Of a DNA stretch of 64,000 nucleotides, positions 11,448 to 24,043 are shown one piece after another. This DNA comes from Flectonema sp. DT1601 (lineage: Eukaryota; Euglenozoa; Diplonemea; Diplonemida; Diplonemidae): NCBI GenBank assembly GCA_964019425.1, contig OZ025789.1:806001-870000 (forward strand), given 5' to 3'. A program made the position numbers and the translations under genes. The number at the start of each line of letters is the position of its first letter. The first letter of the stretch is position 1. The notes below the pieces were generated by a model that searched no databases, was not told the DNA's origin, and saw only the letters and a list, made by a program, of their open reading frames with translations.

Positions 11448-13185
11448 TCATGCGACAGCTGTGGGTTGAACGGTAGTTACCTTTACTGGTTTCTCTTCAC
11501 TTGCCTGAGAGGAGGAGGTGTGTCCAATGCTATCAGCACCGCTGCTTCCTTCCTCAGAGATGCTGTCGAAGGACTCAGCTGAGAATCCTCGAGAAGGCTG
11601 TGCCTGAGTTGGCTTTGAAAGCGGAGCTGAGTTGGTGAAGTTGTTTGATCTTCGGTTTTGGTTTGACTTGGACTTCGACCCCCTCTTTGGGCTCGCTGTG
11701 ACAGGCTGAGAAGGCACAGTTGCGGTTGCAGCCATCTGTCTTCCATATGCATAGGGCGGTGCAGCAGCAAAAGCAGTCGGAGCATTTCCCTGGTACATGG
11801 CATTGGCGAGGTGTGCAGTTCCTGAATGCATTACATTTCCTACAACATTTCCCATCATATTTCCGTATGTTCCTGGCCAAGGATGTCCAATACTTGGAGT
11901 TGCGTACAGAAGCGGGACATTCAAAGCTTTTGTTGTTGTTGTTGTTGTTGTTGTCGGAGGAGACTGAAACACAGAATGTATCGAATGATGTCCTCCGACT
12001 ATATTTAAATAATTATAATGCGATATTAAATTGTCCATCTGCCAGGATTGAACTTGCCACTGTGTTTGCAATTGCTTTCTCTGCTTTGTGAAATGATGAA
12101 GTCCTGGGATGGCCTGAGAAAGGATGGGACACGCTTGGGTTCCAGCCCCGCGGATTTTCCCGTTCGCATGAGCCTTTTTAAGACTAACAGCCATGTCTTT
12201 CAGCTTCGCAGCAATTCCAGACATTGCGAAACTTTGCTCACAAACGTTGTTATCAGCAGAGAGTGGATCTTGGATACACCAATTTACTTTATAACTCGAC
12301 ATCGCTTGCATCTTCCCCTTCCTATAACCAGAAGGTGATGTAACATCGACGGTCAGAGTCTCATGATTAAATGATCCATAATGCTCAAGGAATCCAACAA
12401 GTAACTGTCCCAGAGTTGGATTCTCTCCGAGTTTCTTTTGGTCCTTTGCATTGCGAAGGAAGGCAAACACCTGAAAAGATTAAATTATTAGTTTTGATTA
12501 ACATACTCACAACACACACAACAGTTAAATACAATTCATACCAATAGACTCACTGCGTATGAACTTAGACCTCCTTTAACTACTTCATTATTACCTGTCA
12601 GTACCATAATTAGTTTCATTAAGACAACGAGATCCCTGTGTTTGTTAATGTTACTAATCGTATAGAGTATTCCAAACAAGTAAGATAACAACAGGAAGAC
12701 AATACACACCTCGCATTGTAGTTCGAGAAGTCAAGAAGATAATTACGAACGAGAGCGACGCTACTTTGCCAGTTTGAGACGTCGAATGTGACATCACCTC
12801 GAAGACCAGACTGAGGACAGCAGAACTTAACAACTGGAACACGAGCTGTAGGAAGCACAAGTGTACATTGAAGATTATTTGCTTCGAATGACTGAGCAAC
12901 CGTTTGAAGCATATTCTCCTTTGGGATATGTGAACATCCCAACACAACAAAATCTATATCAGAGCTCGGTAACGCCAAACCAGTAGCCCAAGATCCGTAC
13001 ACTTCGACACTGCATCCCGGGAAGCTTCCTTTAATTAGACTCCTCGTTCTCTTAATTAAGTCTTCTCTAAAAACTTTCTCCGGAGCTGACAAGTCCAACA
13101 TGTCTACGACTTCTTTGATTTCCTTTCCGAGCATCTTTTGGAAGTGATCTGTGTCCCATTCTCCTTTTTCTTTGCCGTTTGACAT
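11448..13185 (-). CDS. TRF4/PAPD5-type non-canonical poly(A) polymerase
   Basis: Three exons, complement(11448..12470, 12542..12635, 12710..13185), give 530 aa. Introns are 71 and 74 nt with donors GTATGA and GTGTGT. Residues 64-78 carry the polymerase-beta signature GS...DID (GSWATGLALPSSDIDF), with the third Asp near residue 130 (GDVTFDVSNW). The PAP-associated domain follows with NPTLGQLLVGFLEHYG and the family hallmark IQDPLSADNNV. The C-terminal 230 residues are Gln/Thr/Ser-rich and probably disordered, with an eight-Thr run. Such enzymes add short oligo(A) tails in nuclear RNA surveillance (TRAMP) or to mRNA. The start used is the first true ATG, 30 nt after CCTTTCAG at 13215; the open frame continues upstream only as far as non-ATG codons. 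Confidence 0.92.
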
Positions 13186-13822
13186 AAATATCTGCTCCGC
13201 CAACGTATGATATACTGAAAGGGGGGTTGAAATAATTTGAGTTACTTTAACGAATCTTGTCTTTTTACTATCATTTTATGTGTTTAAACTGACTTTTAAG
13301 GAAGAGTCTTTTATTAATTTTTTTTTTTTTTTTTTACTATTTTTATTTCAAGAGCCTATCGGAGGCACTTTTTCGATATAATTTTTTTCCGAGGGACCGT
13401 ACTGCTCGAAAAGTAAGAAACAGAAGAACGAATAAATTTCGACAAAAAATATCATCAAAGCAAAGAACTTACTGTGATGCAGTTAGTTCCACAAAACCTA
13501 AAATAATACAACAAGACTCTCGGTGTTGGTTCCATTTTTTTTTTTTTTTTTTTTTTTTTTGCTTCTTCTTTAATAAATATTTTCAATTTTTTTTTTTTTT
13601 TTTTTTTTTTCCCCCTCCACTACCTACCCTATTCCTCTCTCTCTTCGGGATAATCAAAACGTTAATTGAGTCATACGGTAAAAACAACTCCGACAAGAAT
13701 TTCATTTAAAAAAAAATCGTAAATTTTCATAACTTAGGAACACATGAAGAGAGTAACTGCTTATCATTGCCACAATATGTGGTGGAGTATCTTCAGATCA
13801 CTGGTTTGTATTATCGTAGACT
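13186..13822. other. Intergenic spacer with two T runs over 20 nt
   Basis: It lies between the polymerase start and the glucosidase stop. T tracts occupy about 13537-13610. No gene is supported. Confidence 0.6.
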
Positions 13823-16597
13823 CTATTCTCCACCAACCAACTCTAGAGTCCATTCTTCAGAAACAGATAGCGACAGTCCTTTTATTAAATGAGCTCCATT
13901 CTCAAGTGTCTCAACAGTTAATTTATTTGAGAAAGTTTTTGACCATCCAAACAGTACTATCGACTCGATGGAACTGCTGTCTGGTTTGTATGGAACATCA
14001 CTTGGTGGGATCTCAGCATATTGAGACTTCTCTTCTTGACTATGTGCGCAAACCAGTCTCAGTTTATCATCTTCCAGTATAAACATTTTGTAGTTATAAT
14101 ACCCTTCTTTGTATCTCACAGTCTCCTCATCGTCTAAAAAGATCTTACCGTTAGCATAGTTTGAATTTGGGTTTACAGCAATCTGTGAGTTTGTTATTGT
14201 TATATATTATTGTTAAGTTTTGGTGAGTATAAAAGTAAACAAACAAACCTTTAATTGGTAAGGTAACTTTCTTAGAGGACCTGTTGACGTTGCGGTCTCA
14301 ACATTCATTTTTGTTGGAACAATTGATCCTGCCAACTGAAACAGTGGAGACGTATCAAGCTTAACATTTATGATGTGTTTCTCTCCAGCTTTGAAGGACT
14401 CTCCGGTTTCGAAGTCGAACCATGGCTGTGATATATTTGATTGGTTTAAAGTTTTTTAATGGAAGAGAGTGACTTCAAGACCACAAAAAGTACATACCAC
14501 ACTCCCAGGTAACACTACCTCATGGGTGTCAATGTTATCTTTTACAATAGGTGAGAACAATAGAGAGTCACCAACCATGAATGCATCGATACGAGTCGGG
14601 TCTTCGTCTTCGTACATTAGAAACAGAGGTCTCCATATTGGAAGTCCCTCAACAGAGGAATTGAAGAATTGAGTGTAAAGGTACGGAATAAGTGAATACC
14701 TTCTGTACAATGAATTCTGAATGATTTCTTCATAAGGTGTGTGCATCAAGTAAGGTTCTCTACGAGTTGTTGTTATTTCTGAATGAGAACGAAAGAATGG
14801 ATAAAGACAACCGATTTGATACCATCGGCTGAACAGTTTCGGAGTTGGGTTGTCGAAGAATCCTCCAACGTCAGCACCGATAAAAGGAATTCCTCCCATT
14901 CCCATTCCAATAATCATATGAACAGATGCGGCAAGATGACTCCACTTCGCTTGATTATCACCTGTCCATATCGCAGCATATCTTTGAGTTCCAGCAAAGA
15001 AAGATCTTGAAAGAATAAATGGTCTTTTCTGATCTGAGTCCTTAACACTTTTATCTCTTTTTAAGAGTCCATCATAAACAGACATCGCTTGTAGATGTCC
15101 ATAAATATTATGGACTTGATCGTGTCTGACTCCACCAACATGACTGGCTTCATCATGCATTGTTATTCTTGGTCCACTAAATACACTTGGTTCGTTCATG
15201 TCTATCCAGGTGTAAGTGTTTTCTGTTGATCCTTTGTAGTTATCAAAATGAAATAATTGAGAATACCAATCTCTCGCTTCAGGGTTTAAGAAATCTACCC
15301 AACTGCTACTACCAGGCCAGCAGTGACCATCGTAGTCTGCTTTTGATCCAGACTTCTTTACAAAGAAGTTTTTCGAGTGAGCTTCCTTAAATACAAAGTA
15401 ATCAGGTGATCTACTAATGTGGGGATCAGAAATAGTAACTAATTTACGAGAATGTGAATCTCTAAGTTTGTGTTGCATCTCAACAGGGTCAGGAAACTTA
15501 TTGTGATCCCAAGTAAAATAGTGTTTTCTATCAGCGTGTTCAATATCTAACCAAATAGCGTCACACGGCATTTTATGTTCTTCAAGCTTAGAGCTGACGG
15601 TTAGTACATCTGACTGGTCGTTGTAATTCCATCTACACTGATGGTATCCAATTGAGAATATCGGAGGTAGGAATGGTTTTCCAGTCACAAAAGAGTGTTG
15701 TCTTAATACATCTGCCTGTGCATTTACACCACCTGGATAAACGATAAACTGCCTACAGTTTTTAATACTTTCCCAGGTTGAGGTTGTTCCTGAAATCTTT
15801 ACATTAGTACGAGATGGATTTAAGTATAAGAATCCACTTTTTTGGGAAATCACGATCGGGACGACGCCGTACAAAGGAGCATTTGAATCGAGTTTGTAGT
15901 GATTCACATCTAAGTTCATTAATTCGTAGGTACCATCTGTTAGAACTATTCCCGAAGTTCTTTCTGGGAGACCAGTTAGGTACTTTGTGTTCAGGTGCTG
16001 AACAACAACTGACTTCCCTTTGCTATCAAACTTCACATTAGTATTGTGGTTAGGAAGAGATATCGTAACGCTCTCACCCTCTTCTGAGATCACAACGTCT
16101 TGTTGAAATATCTTTTCCGAAACATCTGCTTCCTCAGCAACAACAATTTCAGACCATCTCGAACATTCAGCACTGTTCGCATTCTCGACATCTGTTTCTG
16201 GTTGTATTTGAATATGGTAAATACCTCCCTTGTAGTGAATAATAGTCAGACGATTTTTTGACGTATTGTGTTTCCACGTTGACTTAGATGTGGAAGTATC
16301 TTGTTCTGTTTTGACGTGTGAAGTAGAGTCCTTGTTGTCGGTAGTTGATAATTCTATTTTTGGTTTAATATGTTCCTCCTCTGTTTTTACTTTATGAGAT
16401 TGAGAAGGAAGCTTGACACTCTTATCATCATTATCGTCGTCGTCATGTTGCCCAGCTATCGTACCGTGCATGTCTACAGCGTGGTTGTTTCCTCCAGGGA
16501 GCTCAGACAGCTTGTTGTGCATTGCAAAAAATCCAATTAAAAACACGGCCAAGGCAAGCAGCATTCGCGTGTACAGAGTTTTCATGTTTATTTTCAT
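13823..16597 (-). CDS. GH31 alpha-glucosidase resembling glucosidase II alpha, with N-terminal membrane anchor
   Basis: Three exons, complement(13823..14182, 14249..14425, 14498..16597), give 878 aa. Introns are 66 and 72 nt (donors GTTTGT, GTATGT), both phase 0. After a short basic N-terminus comes one hydrophobic segment at about residues 12-28 (LLALAVFLIGFFAMH) and an acidic linker. The GH31 catalytic domain shows the nucleophile motif WIDMNEPSVF, the acid/base region WTGDNQAKW and GADVGGFFDNP. VHNIYG and RWYQIGCLYPFFRSH match ER glucosidase II. That enzyme removes inner alpha-1,3-glucoses from N-glycans. Known GANAB proteins have a cleaved signal peptide, so a type II anchor would be a variant. 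The start is uncertain: ATGs at 16597 and 16585 both precede the anchor; the acceptor CTACACAG ends at 16644. Confidence 0.9.
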
Positions 16598-16738
16598 ATT
16601 GCTTTTAGAAAATACCTCCCCTAACCACCCCCCTAACGGCAATCTGTGTAGAAATAAAAATTGACTTTTTTAAAAAAACACCTCTAACAGTTGAAGAAAA
16701 CGAAATGTCTATAATCAAAAACTATGCCATTGTTAGTG

Positions 16739-17392
16739 TTATTTCTGTTCTTCTTTTTGAGATTCTTCCATCTGACTCATCTGCGTGTTTATTTGAGATA
16801 TTAGTTTCGGGATTACTTGTGGACAAACTGATACAGTTACTGTTACTGAAGAAAGGTTTTCAACATCAATCGTTCCATCAAAAGCAGCAGTGTCTGCCTC
16901 ACAACTAACGCGTAAAATCTCAAACGACTCGGAGATTATACTTTCCGGGTTCTGTTGAAGTGGTGTGTAGAACGATGACGTCCTTTGTATCTTTCCTCCT
17001 TTGTCATCCTGAAGAGTAACATCAGCTTGAATAGGTATCGGATGACCTCTTGTGAGTCTAGTTAATATGTATATACGATAGGTACCTCCAGTAATACTGT
17101 TTGTTACTTCATCTACAGAAGGTTCTCGAACTAACTTAAAATCCAACGTCCATTTATGACCACAGGCATCAAATACATTGTCACCTAAATTACTAAACTC
17201 CCAAGTGTGAGATCCTCCTTCCCACGCATCTTGCATCACTAAATGAAAATGACCAGCTGCTGTGCGCATCTCCGCGGGAGACAATGAACTCAGCTCTGGA
17301 AACAGAGAACGATAAGGATCTTCAGAACAGTTCCTCCGCGAGATTGCCACAGCTCCTGCCTTGGAGACATTAAAGGCGGCTCTTCGTAACAT
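16739..17392 (-). CDS. 217-aa protein with possible mitochondrial presequence and MATH-like strands
   Basis: A single-exon protein. The N-terminus (MLRRAAFNVSKAGAVAISRR) is rich in Arg, Ala and Ser without acids, typical of a mitochondrial targeting peptide. The body is beta-rich; SHTWEFSNLGD followed by CGHKWTLDFKL is reminiscent of the first strands of a MATH/TRAF domain. The tail (QMEESQKEEQK) is charged. The MATH suggestion is weak and no partner or function can be given. The acceptor TTACTGCAG at 17406-17404 sits 11 nt upstream of the ATG. A GTAAGA 60 nt further up could instead make this a 5'UTR cis-intron. Confidence 0.7.
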   Translation of the reverse strand: MLRRAAFNVSKAGAVAISRRNCSEDPYRSLFPELSSLSPAEMRTAAGHFHLVMQDAWEGGSHTWEFSNLGDNVFDACGHKWTLDFKLVREPSVDEVTNSITGGTYRIYILTRLTRGHPIPIQADVTLQDDKGGKIQRTSSFYTPLQQNPESIISESFEILRVSCEADTAAFDGTIDVENLSSVTVTVSVCPQVIPKLISQINTQMSQMEESQKEEQK

Positions 17393-20300
17393 ATTTTTTG
17401 TATCTGCAGTAAGAACTAAAGTTAAATGAATGATTCAGGTAAAAATATTGATCGCAGATAATCTGTGGATCTTACGCAATTTCTCTACATTTTTCTTGTC
17501 TTAGAAGTACATGATTCGCCTCATAAAACATTTTTCTGCTTCTGTCTCTGTTGATTAAGTGATGCGTGAAGTCGACAAGGAACAGAAGGATATGCTAATA
17601 ATATTATAAAATAAAATTTAAAAAAAAAAAAAAAAATGACGTCAAAAAAAAAACAAAAAACAAAAAAAAAGAGAGAAAAATTTTAAAAAAAGCAAATGTT
17701 AATATCAAATATTTAACATATTTAAATTTGTGTTTCGAAATAGAATCGCGTGTCCCGTGTGATCCCTCAAGGGTGATACCACAGGACACACTATCCTGAT
17801 GCGTACACATGTAAGATGAGCTAGTAAAGAAGATTTTCATGAGTCAAAGTGTTTGAAAACGCTTGACCTTTCGCAACGTTTATAATCTTATATATATATT
17901 TTTATTTTTTCATTTTTTTTCATTTTTTTTTTTTTCATAAAATATAAAGATTGGAGGGTTTTCTTGCAACAAAAATGAGAAGGGGAGCGGAACAAACTAA
18001 CAACATAAAAAAAAACAAAGAATTCAGACAGTTGTAAAGCAAGAGATCTATCCACAATTATTCCGTGGGGAGGTTAGGTGAACCCCACTAAAAGAGTAGT
18101 AGAAGCAGACTAAGATTACATACATTCATTTCAAGAATGATAGTACAACTGCACTCCCGCTAATCATCCAATCCGAGTCTTTTTTTTTTTTTTTTTTTTT
18201 TCTGCTACTTGTAACATTATAAAATGGAAAACTCAAGTATAGACTTTTTTTTTTTTTGAGATTTTGTTATGGGGCAAAACGAAATTAAATTTAAAAAAAA
18301 AAAAATGTACAAAATATCAAAGGTGATAATGTACGCAATAGAGCAACAGATTTTATTTTATTTTTCTCTTTTTTTTTTATTTAGAAAATTAAATGAACGA
18401 AAAAATTCGTATCGCTGGCAGCTTTTTTAAACTTGTATCGTTTTACCCAACGAAAGAGAATTTGAGAACACAATTTTATATATTCATAAAACTGATTTTT
18501 TTTTTTTTTGGCAAGTAACAATTATTATTATTTTAAAGAAATCGAATATTAAGAGGTACAATGTATATTACAACCTAGGAGGTTGTTAGGCAATTTTTTT
18601 TTTTCTTTTCAATCATCAAAGACACGTTACGTTACGAAAAAAAGGGTTTTTTTTTTTTTTTTTTTTTTTTTTTCCTCATCTTCTTCTTCCACGACTACAA
18701 AGCGCGAAAGACTGAGAAAGTTTTCTTATCAGAAGTAACTGACCCCTTTATTTTTTTTATATTTGGTAGAGGGAAAATGTTGGCTTTTTTTTTTTTTTTT
18801 AAGTTGATAAGCAAATACAACAACCAACCAAAAATTTAATGAGGCTGAGTGAAATGAGACTACAGTAAATTATTATATAAAAATAAAATAAAAGTAATTC
18901 CCATTATTGAATAAACATAAAGTAGAAACAATTCAAAAAAAAAAAAAGAAACGACTACACATTCCAAACGTTTTACTTGAAAGTGTGTTGAGGGAGAAGT
19001 CCCCGCTATTTTCTTTTTTTTTTTGAGGAAGAGGAGATAAAACGAAAGGAAATTGAGCTTTTTATTTTCTGACTAATAGTACTTCTTTTTGCGACCAACA
19101 AGAAGTACTAAGATTTGAAAAAAAAGAGACTTCGTGCTCTAGAAAATTAAGGCAATTCCTTACTCGCAGAAAAAGAGAGGAAAAAAAAAAAGAAAATAGT
19201 ACAGCATTGACCTTGTATTGTAGAGCGTTGGTTTCCATTTCTTTTTTTTATGTATTTTTTTTTTCTCATTTCTTGCACTTGCATATTCAAAGTAAATTAA
19301 CTATGTCAATACAAGAATGAAAAAAAAAAAAGAAAAAAGAAAAGGGGATGGGGGAAGGCTCAGTGTAAGCAATCAACACCTACAATTACAGGCAGCTAAC
19401 ATTTTGTAAAAACATAAGAAATTAATTGAGTAAAAAGAACATAATGTAGATATGGTAATTCATTTTTTTTTTCTTCTAATGATGATGAAATTAGTTACAG
19501 AAAGAAAATGAATTTGTTAAAATAAAAATAGTTTTCACTAAACAAAAAAATATAAAAGCAAACCGCATTGGCCTGCTGTTCTATGATAAGTTAGTTAGGC
19601 TATCTTTTTTTTAACTGCAACGTTGCGCGAAGACTCACAGCAACAGAGGATTCAAATTTCGTAACCGTTTTGAAGACTGCAATTAGCTTCAGCCGAAGGG
19701 ATGTACAATATAGAAAGATTTTAGGACAATATATCTCCAGCTTTTTTTTTTCCACTATTTTTTTTCGCTATCTTCACAAACTATTTTAAGAAGAATAATA
19801 AAAACGATACCAACGAAAATGTATTGATTTGAATCATGTATGAATATAAACAATAAAAAAAATATATAAAAAAAAAAAAGATTCGTCTCGTTGAGGGAAG
19901 GAAAAAAAATATTTTCATTTTTGTTGCAAGAATAGGGAGAGAATATTAATTGTTTTTGAAGGGGGTAGTTTTTCATATTACTTAATAATTGAAATGTAAA
20001 AGGAAAAAACAAATGTTATGGGAGAGAAAAAGGGAACAACGATTTATAGTGAAATAAATATACCTCTATAATCCTGGCACTCTCCTTTATGAAATATAAA
20101 CCTCTCCATGCTTACCTTTGCTGTAAGACTGCTAATGCTGCCAAGAACTCCGAAAACAGCTAAAAAATCAATTTTTTTTTATTCTAGTCCGTGGCTTATC
20201 GTAACAATTGTCGATGCCTCAGTTACGCTTTATAACATAAGATTTTATGCTCAGATTCAGGACAGTCGATCAAAACGCAGATAATACATTGCAAGGTAAA

Positions 20301-21386
20301 CGAGGGGTTTAGGTAGCCCACATCAGTTAGGTTTGTGATCAAAATATCAAACGAGGCGTATTATGCATTCAGTTCATTTTTTTTTTTTTTTCTTCATTTT
20401 TTTTTTTTTGCAAGGGTAGTGAAAAACACCTGATAACACACTAACACGCGCGTAAAGTGTTCACTCACACCGGAGAGTAATTATTGATATTTTTTTTTTT
20501 TTCTTAAAAGGGAGACAGAATATGACAAGTCAGAGTCACGATAATGAAAACCTCGAAGATAGAGATAAATAAGGAAGTCTATTTACATGGCGTATTGTTG
20601 TGTGCATCACATAGGCAATAACAACGTAAGCAGACCTTATCTTGTTAGGATTGCCATGCTATAGCTTAGGACAAAGCATCCCGATAGCATTCCCCCTTTG
20701 GCTGACTGACAGAACAGGAATTCTTCCAGATTCTTAGAAAGTCAAGTAGGTTCTATTTTTTTTTATTTTTTCTTCTTCTTTCTTTCCTTCCTTCCTACTT
20801 TGTCTTTCACTAATACAACAAAAATCTCAGGTAGTGAATGGAGGACAAATAGGAAAATAATAATAATTTACTATGTTTCTAAAGAAGAAAGAGATAAATC
20901 ACGAAATCGTATGAATAATTCTCTTTCGTTCTCTCCTCACAGATAGAAGTACACCAGAACTAGATGTTGATTGAGATGTTGTATCTCATTAAAGGTTACT
21001 AAGGAAGGGGAAAAAAAAAAAAAAAAGGAGAAAAAAAAACATATATTTAGCAGGGGGTTTTTTAGTCAGCTAGTCTAACAAGTCACCGAACATTATAGGG
21101 ATGTACTTTATTATTTTTTTTTTCGTTTTCGTTCTGTTTTTCAAGGAATTCCTTGTTTTTTTTTTTTAAAAAAAAAAAAAAAAGAAAACAACAAAAATAG
21201 AAAAGATATATAGCACAATAACCATTTGACATTTGCTAGATAGGTCAAACCTAGTTGCCAAAAAAAAAAAAAAAATACCACAGCCCTAAACCACGCTGTC
21301 GAATGTGGAGGGGCAGTGATTATTTTTTTGACAATGTAAAAGAAAACCAGCAAATAAAATCTTAGTAACACCCGCTACGAAGGAGG
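17393..21386. other. 4.0-kb gene-poor spacer
   Basis: AT-rich, with dozens of A or T runs of 9-24 nt. Reading frames here are translations of those runs. It contains one copy of a dispersed repeat (20565-20670); otherwise I see nothing. Confidence 0.6.
20565..20670 (-). repeat. Dispersed repeat R1, copy 1
   Basis: Read on the minus strand it aligns with 59620-59770: shared blocks include CAATCCTAA(C/T)AAGAT, GGTCT..TTACGTTG(T/C)T(A/G)TTGCCT, GATGCACA and ACTTCCTTAT. Copy 2 has about 40 extra bases in the middle. The size (100-150 bp) fits a SINE or MITE remnant, but I could not define ends or target-site duplications. Confidence 0.6.
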
Positions 21387-22205
21387 TCACTTAGATATAA
21401 ATTTCTGTCCAACAAATTCGCGGTTATTAATTTCAGAGTAAGGGTTGTTATAATAAAATGGTCCTTTAATCTCCTTAAAAGGAAATTGATCAAAGATCCT
21501 TACAGAAGGATTCCTATTCTGTTGTTCCCAGCTTGCTAATATAAACTCATTGGAAGTAACTACTTCAATCGGTGGTAGGAAAGTTTTAAGAGTCTCGAAG
21601 CTCAGCACTGCCAGTTGTGAAGGGATTTCACTAACCTTTTCCCATCCGTTGTAGATTTCCCAAACAGCAATACAACGGTTGAAATCAAGAAAGATTCCTG
21701 ATAAGCTGTAGTAAAACATTTTGACAATGCATGCTCCTTGCATGTTAGTCCAACTTGCGTTGTCAGTTGTCTTAATTTCAACCTCAGCCAAGAGTTTTCT
21801 AAGTGGAGCCGGAACATTTTGTTTCATAATTCCAAAAGTAACCAACCTATACAATAACGTCATGGCCCTGTAAGTGTGATTATTATTATCCTGATTTCCT
21901 CTGCAGATTCTCAAAATAATTTCATATCCTTCCTCCCATGTCGAACACCTCAATTGGAATGTCTTACTGACTTCGACTCTAAACTCATGAACCCATCCAT
22001 GAATAACACTCTTACTAGGATTTAGTGGTAATGTCGTCAACTGTCTGCATACGTATTGCTTTACAACTTCAATTGGTGGACAATTTGGAATAATCTTAGA
22101 AAACAAGTCCTTTATTCCATTAACAATCGACTTAGTCTTCGTGTCTCCAATTTCAGGATGTGTTCTCTCGACTATTGAAGTGATTTCTACACAAAGATAC
22201 TGCAT
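21387..22205 (-). CDS. Orphan 272-aa protein
   Basis: An open frame with normal amino-acid composition, not a homopolymer translation. It has no signal peptide or membrane segment. It is mostly helical in appearance, with Trp-rich patches (HGWVHEFRVEV, CSTWEEGYEII, IYNGWEKVSEI). I do not recognise the family. The start taken is the ATG at 22205. Since TATGCAG there could also be read as an acceptor, a short upstream exon is possible. A pogo-like transposon ends only 77 bp upstream of this ATG, so the promoter side of the gene has been displaced or rebuilt. The longer reading frame that runs into the transposon end is not credible as protein. Confidence 0.65.
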   Translation of the reverse strand: MQYLCVEITSIVERTHPEIGDTKTKSIVNGIKDLFSKIIPNCPPIEVVKQYVCRQLTTLPLNPSKSVIHGWVHEFRVEVSKTFQLRCSTWEEGYEIILRICRGNQDNNNHTYRAMTLLYRLVTFGIMKQNVPAPLRKLLAEVEIKTTDNASWTNMQGACIVKMFYYSLSGIFLDFNRCIAVWEIYNGWEKVSEIPSQLAVLSFETLKTFLPPIEVVTSNEFILASWEQQNRNPSVRIFDQFPFKEIKGPFYYNNPYSEINNREFVGQKFISK

Positions 22206-22281
22206 ATCGTTGAGAATTTTTTTTTTTTTTTTAAAAAAAAAGTAAGCAAAAAAGAAGAGAGATCTCTGTGAAGGGAACATA

Positions 22282-24043
22282 TTACCGTAATTATAAATAT
22301 CATGGTGTATAAAAAGTCTCCAAATCAGCAAAAAATGGCCAAATCCACCATCTTTATTATATCCAAAGTTTTTTTAGTACAATCATTCACAGAAAACACT
22401 TAGCAAAATTCGGATTCCAGAAAAAAAAAAATTTTTTTTTTGACCTTTTTCTTTTGACTTCGGTACTAAATTATCGACATTTTGAACTGGTTAAAGTTCT
22501 ACAGGCTGGTCTTGTGTACCAACCTGGTGGGGGATTGATAACTAATGTTGAAGTTGCTTCCAGATACATATCAGGACAACATATCCACAAATAACGTTGT
22601 TGGTAGCTGGTTGCACACCAGTCTTAATGAATGATGTCAAAATTCCTAAAAGCAGCAAGTAGTAGTCTAGACGAGGCCAACTACAACTAAGGAGTTCTTC
22701 TCCAATCGTTGTAATACACCGAGGTATGAGGTGCGGTATTAAGAAACATGAACTCATGTTCACAACTACAGACTTCAGGAGCTCGGGTGGATTTGCAGGA
22801 TTGACAATACCTACTTTTATAAAACCAGCCATGATAGTATTTTTCGTAATACTATCAAGGGCTGTCACTATCCACCCAATTTGCGACTTCGTTTTTGTGA
22901 GCTCCTTCATCCATTTTGACATGGGTTCGGATTCAGGAGCTCCCTTTGGACCCTTCCCTTTCGCAGCGCGCTTTAAAGTTTCTATCAGCTTTTTGCTTTG
23001 ATTTTTTCAACTTTTCCTCCCGCTTGCGCATCTGCTCTGTCATCCACTCACCAAGAAAGCTTGATGCTTCTTTGAAGTTGGCCATGACAGTTAGATCCAG
23101 CGGCCGGAGATGAGAAGTCCATCCGCCTTGCACCAGTATAACCGTGGTATTGGCTTCTTCAAATCGACGAAGGACTTCTTCAGTTATCTGCCCCCTAAAC
23201 TGGGCATATACTGCGAGGCCAGGGTGATCCGATTGGAGTGTTTTTTAGTTAGTTTAGATCCGATTGGAGCGTTTCTTAATAAAGTATGGGATTATTGCTC
23301 CAGAAACCTTGACCGAGCTGATAGGAGTTCTGCTTCAGGCGCTACTTTCGCAGTGGTTCCAAGACGGTATCCAACCCTTCCGTTCCAGGAACTTGTAGGT
23401 CCATGTTGCTTGTAGGGAACCGGAATCCACGCGTTCCGGCGTATCACCTGTGCTTGAAACCAGAGAAGAGAAGCAAACACAGAGCCACCATAGGCACGGA
23501 TATTCTCAATTAAATCGAGCACCCGCTTCCTCATCAGCGGTTAAGATGGTTGGTCTCCCAGATTTCACCTGCCCTTCTAGTGGTTCTCCCTTTGTCTTCC
23601 TCTTTTGTTCTTCAACCAAGAGCTTCATTGCCCTGCCTGCACTGTTTTCTTATGGTCCGTGTTGAAGTATGCAATCGCCCTTGACACATTGGTGGCAGAG
23701 TTCACCATCTCACCAACGTTAAGCAACTCCCCCCTTGACCACTTCTCATAGCAGCGAGACGTTTGTGCTCTTTTACCCGCTCCTCTTTCTTTATCAAACC
23801 CAGCTCCACCTTGCTTACCGACGTCTTCAGGGGTTCAAAAGGATCCCGTTTTTTCAAAAAATTCCGCATAGTGTGAAAAATTTCATCCCCAAAAACTACT
23901 ATTTTACAGTCAAAATGTGTACTTTCATACTTTTTTTATAAAAATCCACCAAGTTTTTTTTCCGAGAATCCACCATCTTTTTTATATCCAAAGTTGTTAT
24001 ACTCCAAATTTTTTATACACCGTGATATTTATAATTACAGTAA
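22282..24043 (-). mobile_element. Decayed pogo-like (Tc1/mariner superfamily, DDE_1) DNA transposon
   Basis: The element is 1,762 bp with near-perfect terminal inverted repeats of about 34 bp (left end TTACCGTAATTATAAATATC; the right end read inward differs at two positions) and flanking TA dinucleotides at 22280-22281 and 24044-24045, as expected for a TA target duplication. Transposase fragments lie on the minus strand in several frames: GRPTILTADEE near 23550, LDLIENIRAYGGSV near 23510, then QFRGQITEEVLRRFEEAN and TSHLRPLDLTVMANFKEA (23000-23210), which is the DDE_1 pattern ending in the conserved LxPLD...FK block, and a C-terminal helical part at 22750-22920. Frame breaks and missing N-terminal parts show it is inactive. 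Just inside each end is a same-orientation subterminal repeat (ATCCACCATCTTT...ATATCCAAAGTT, at 22339 and 23969). Confidence 0.85.

Noticed and set aside
22206-22331. Extension of the orphan gene's frame into the transposon end
   Set aside because: It translates a homopolymer tract and the inverted repeat; the 5' end is better placed at 22205.
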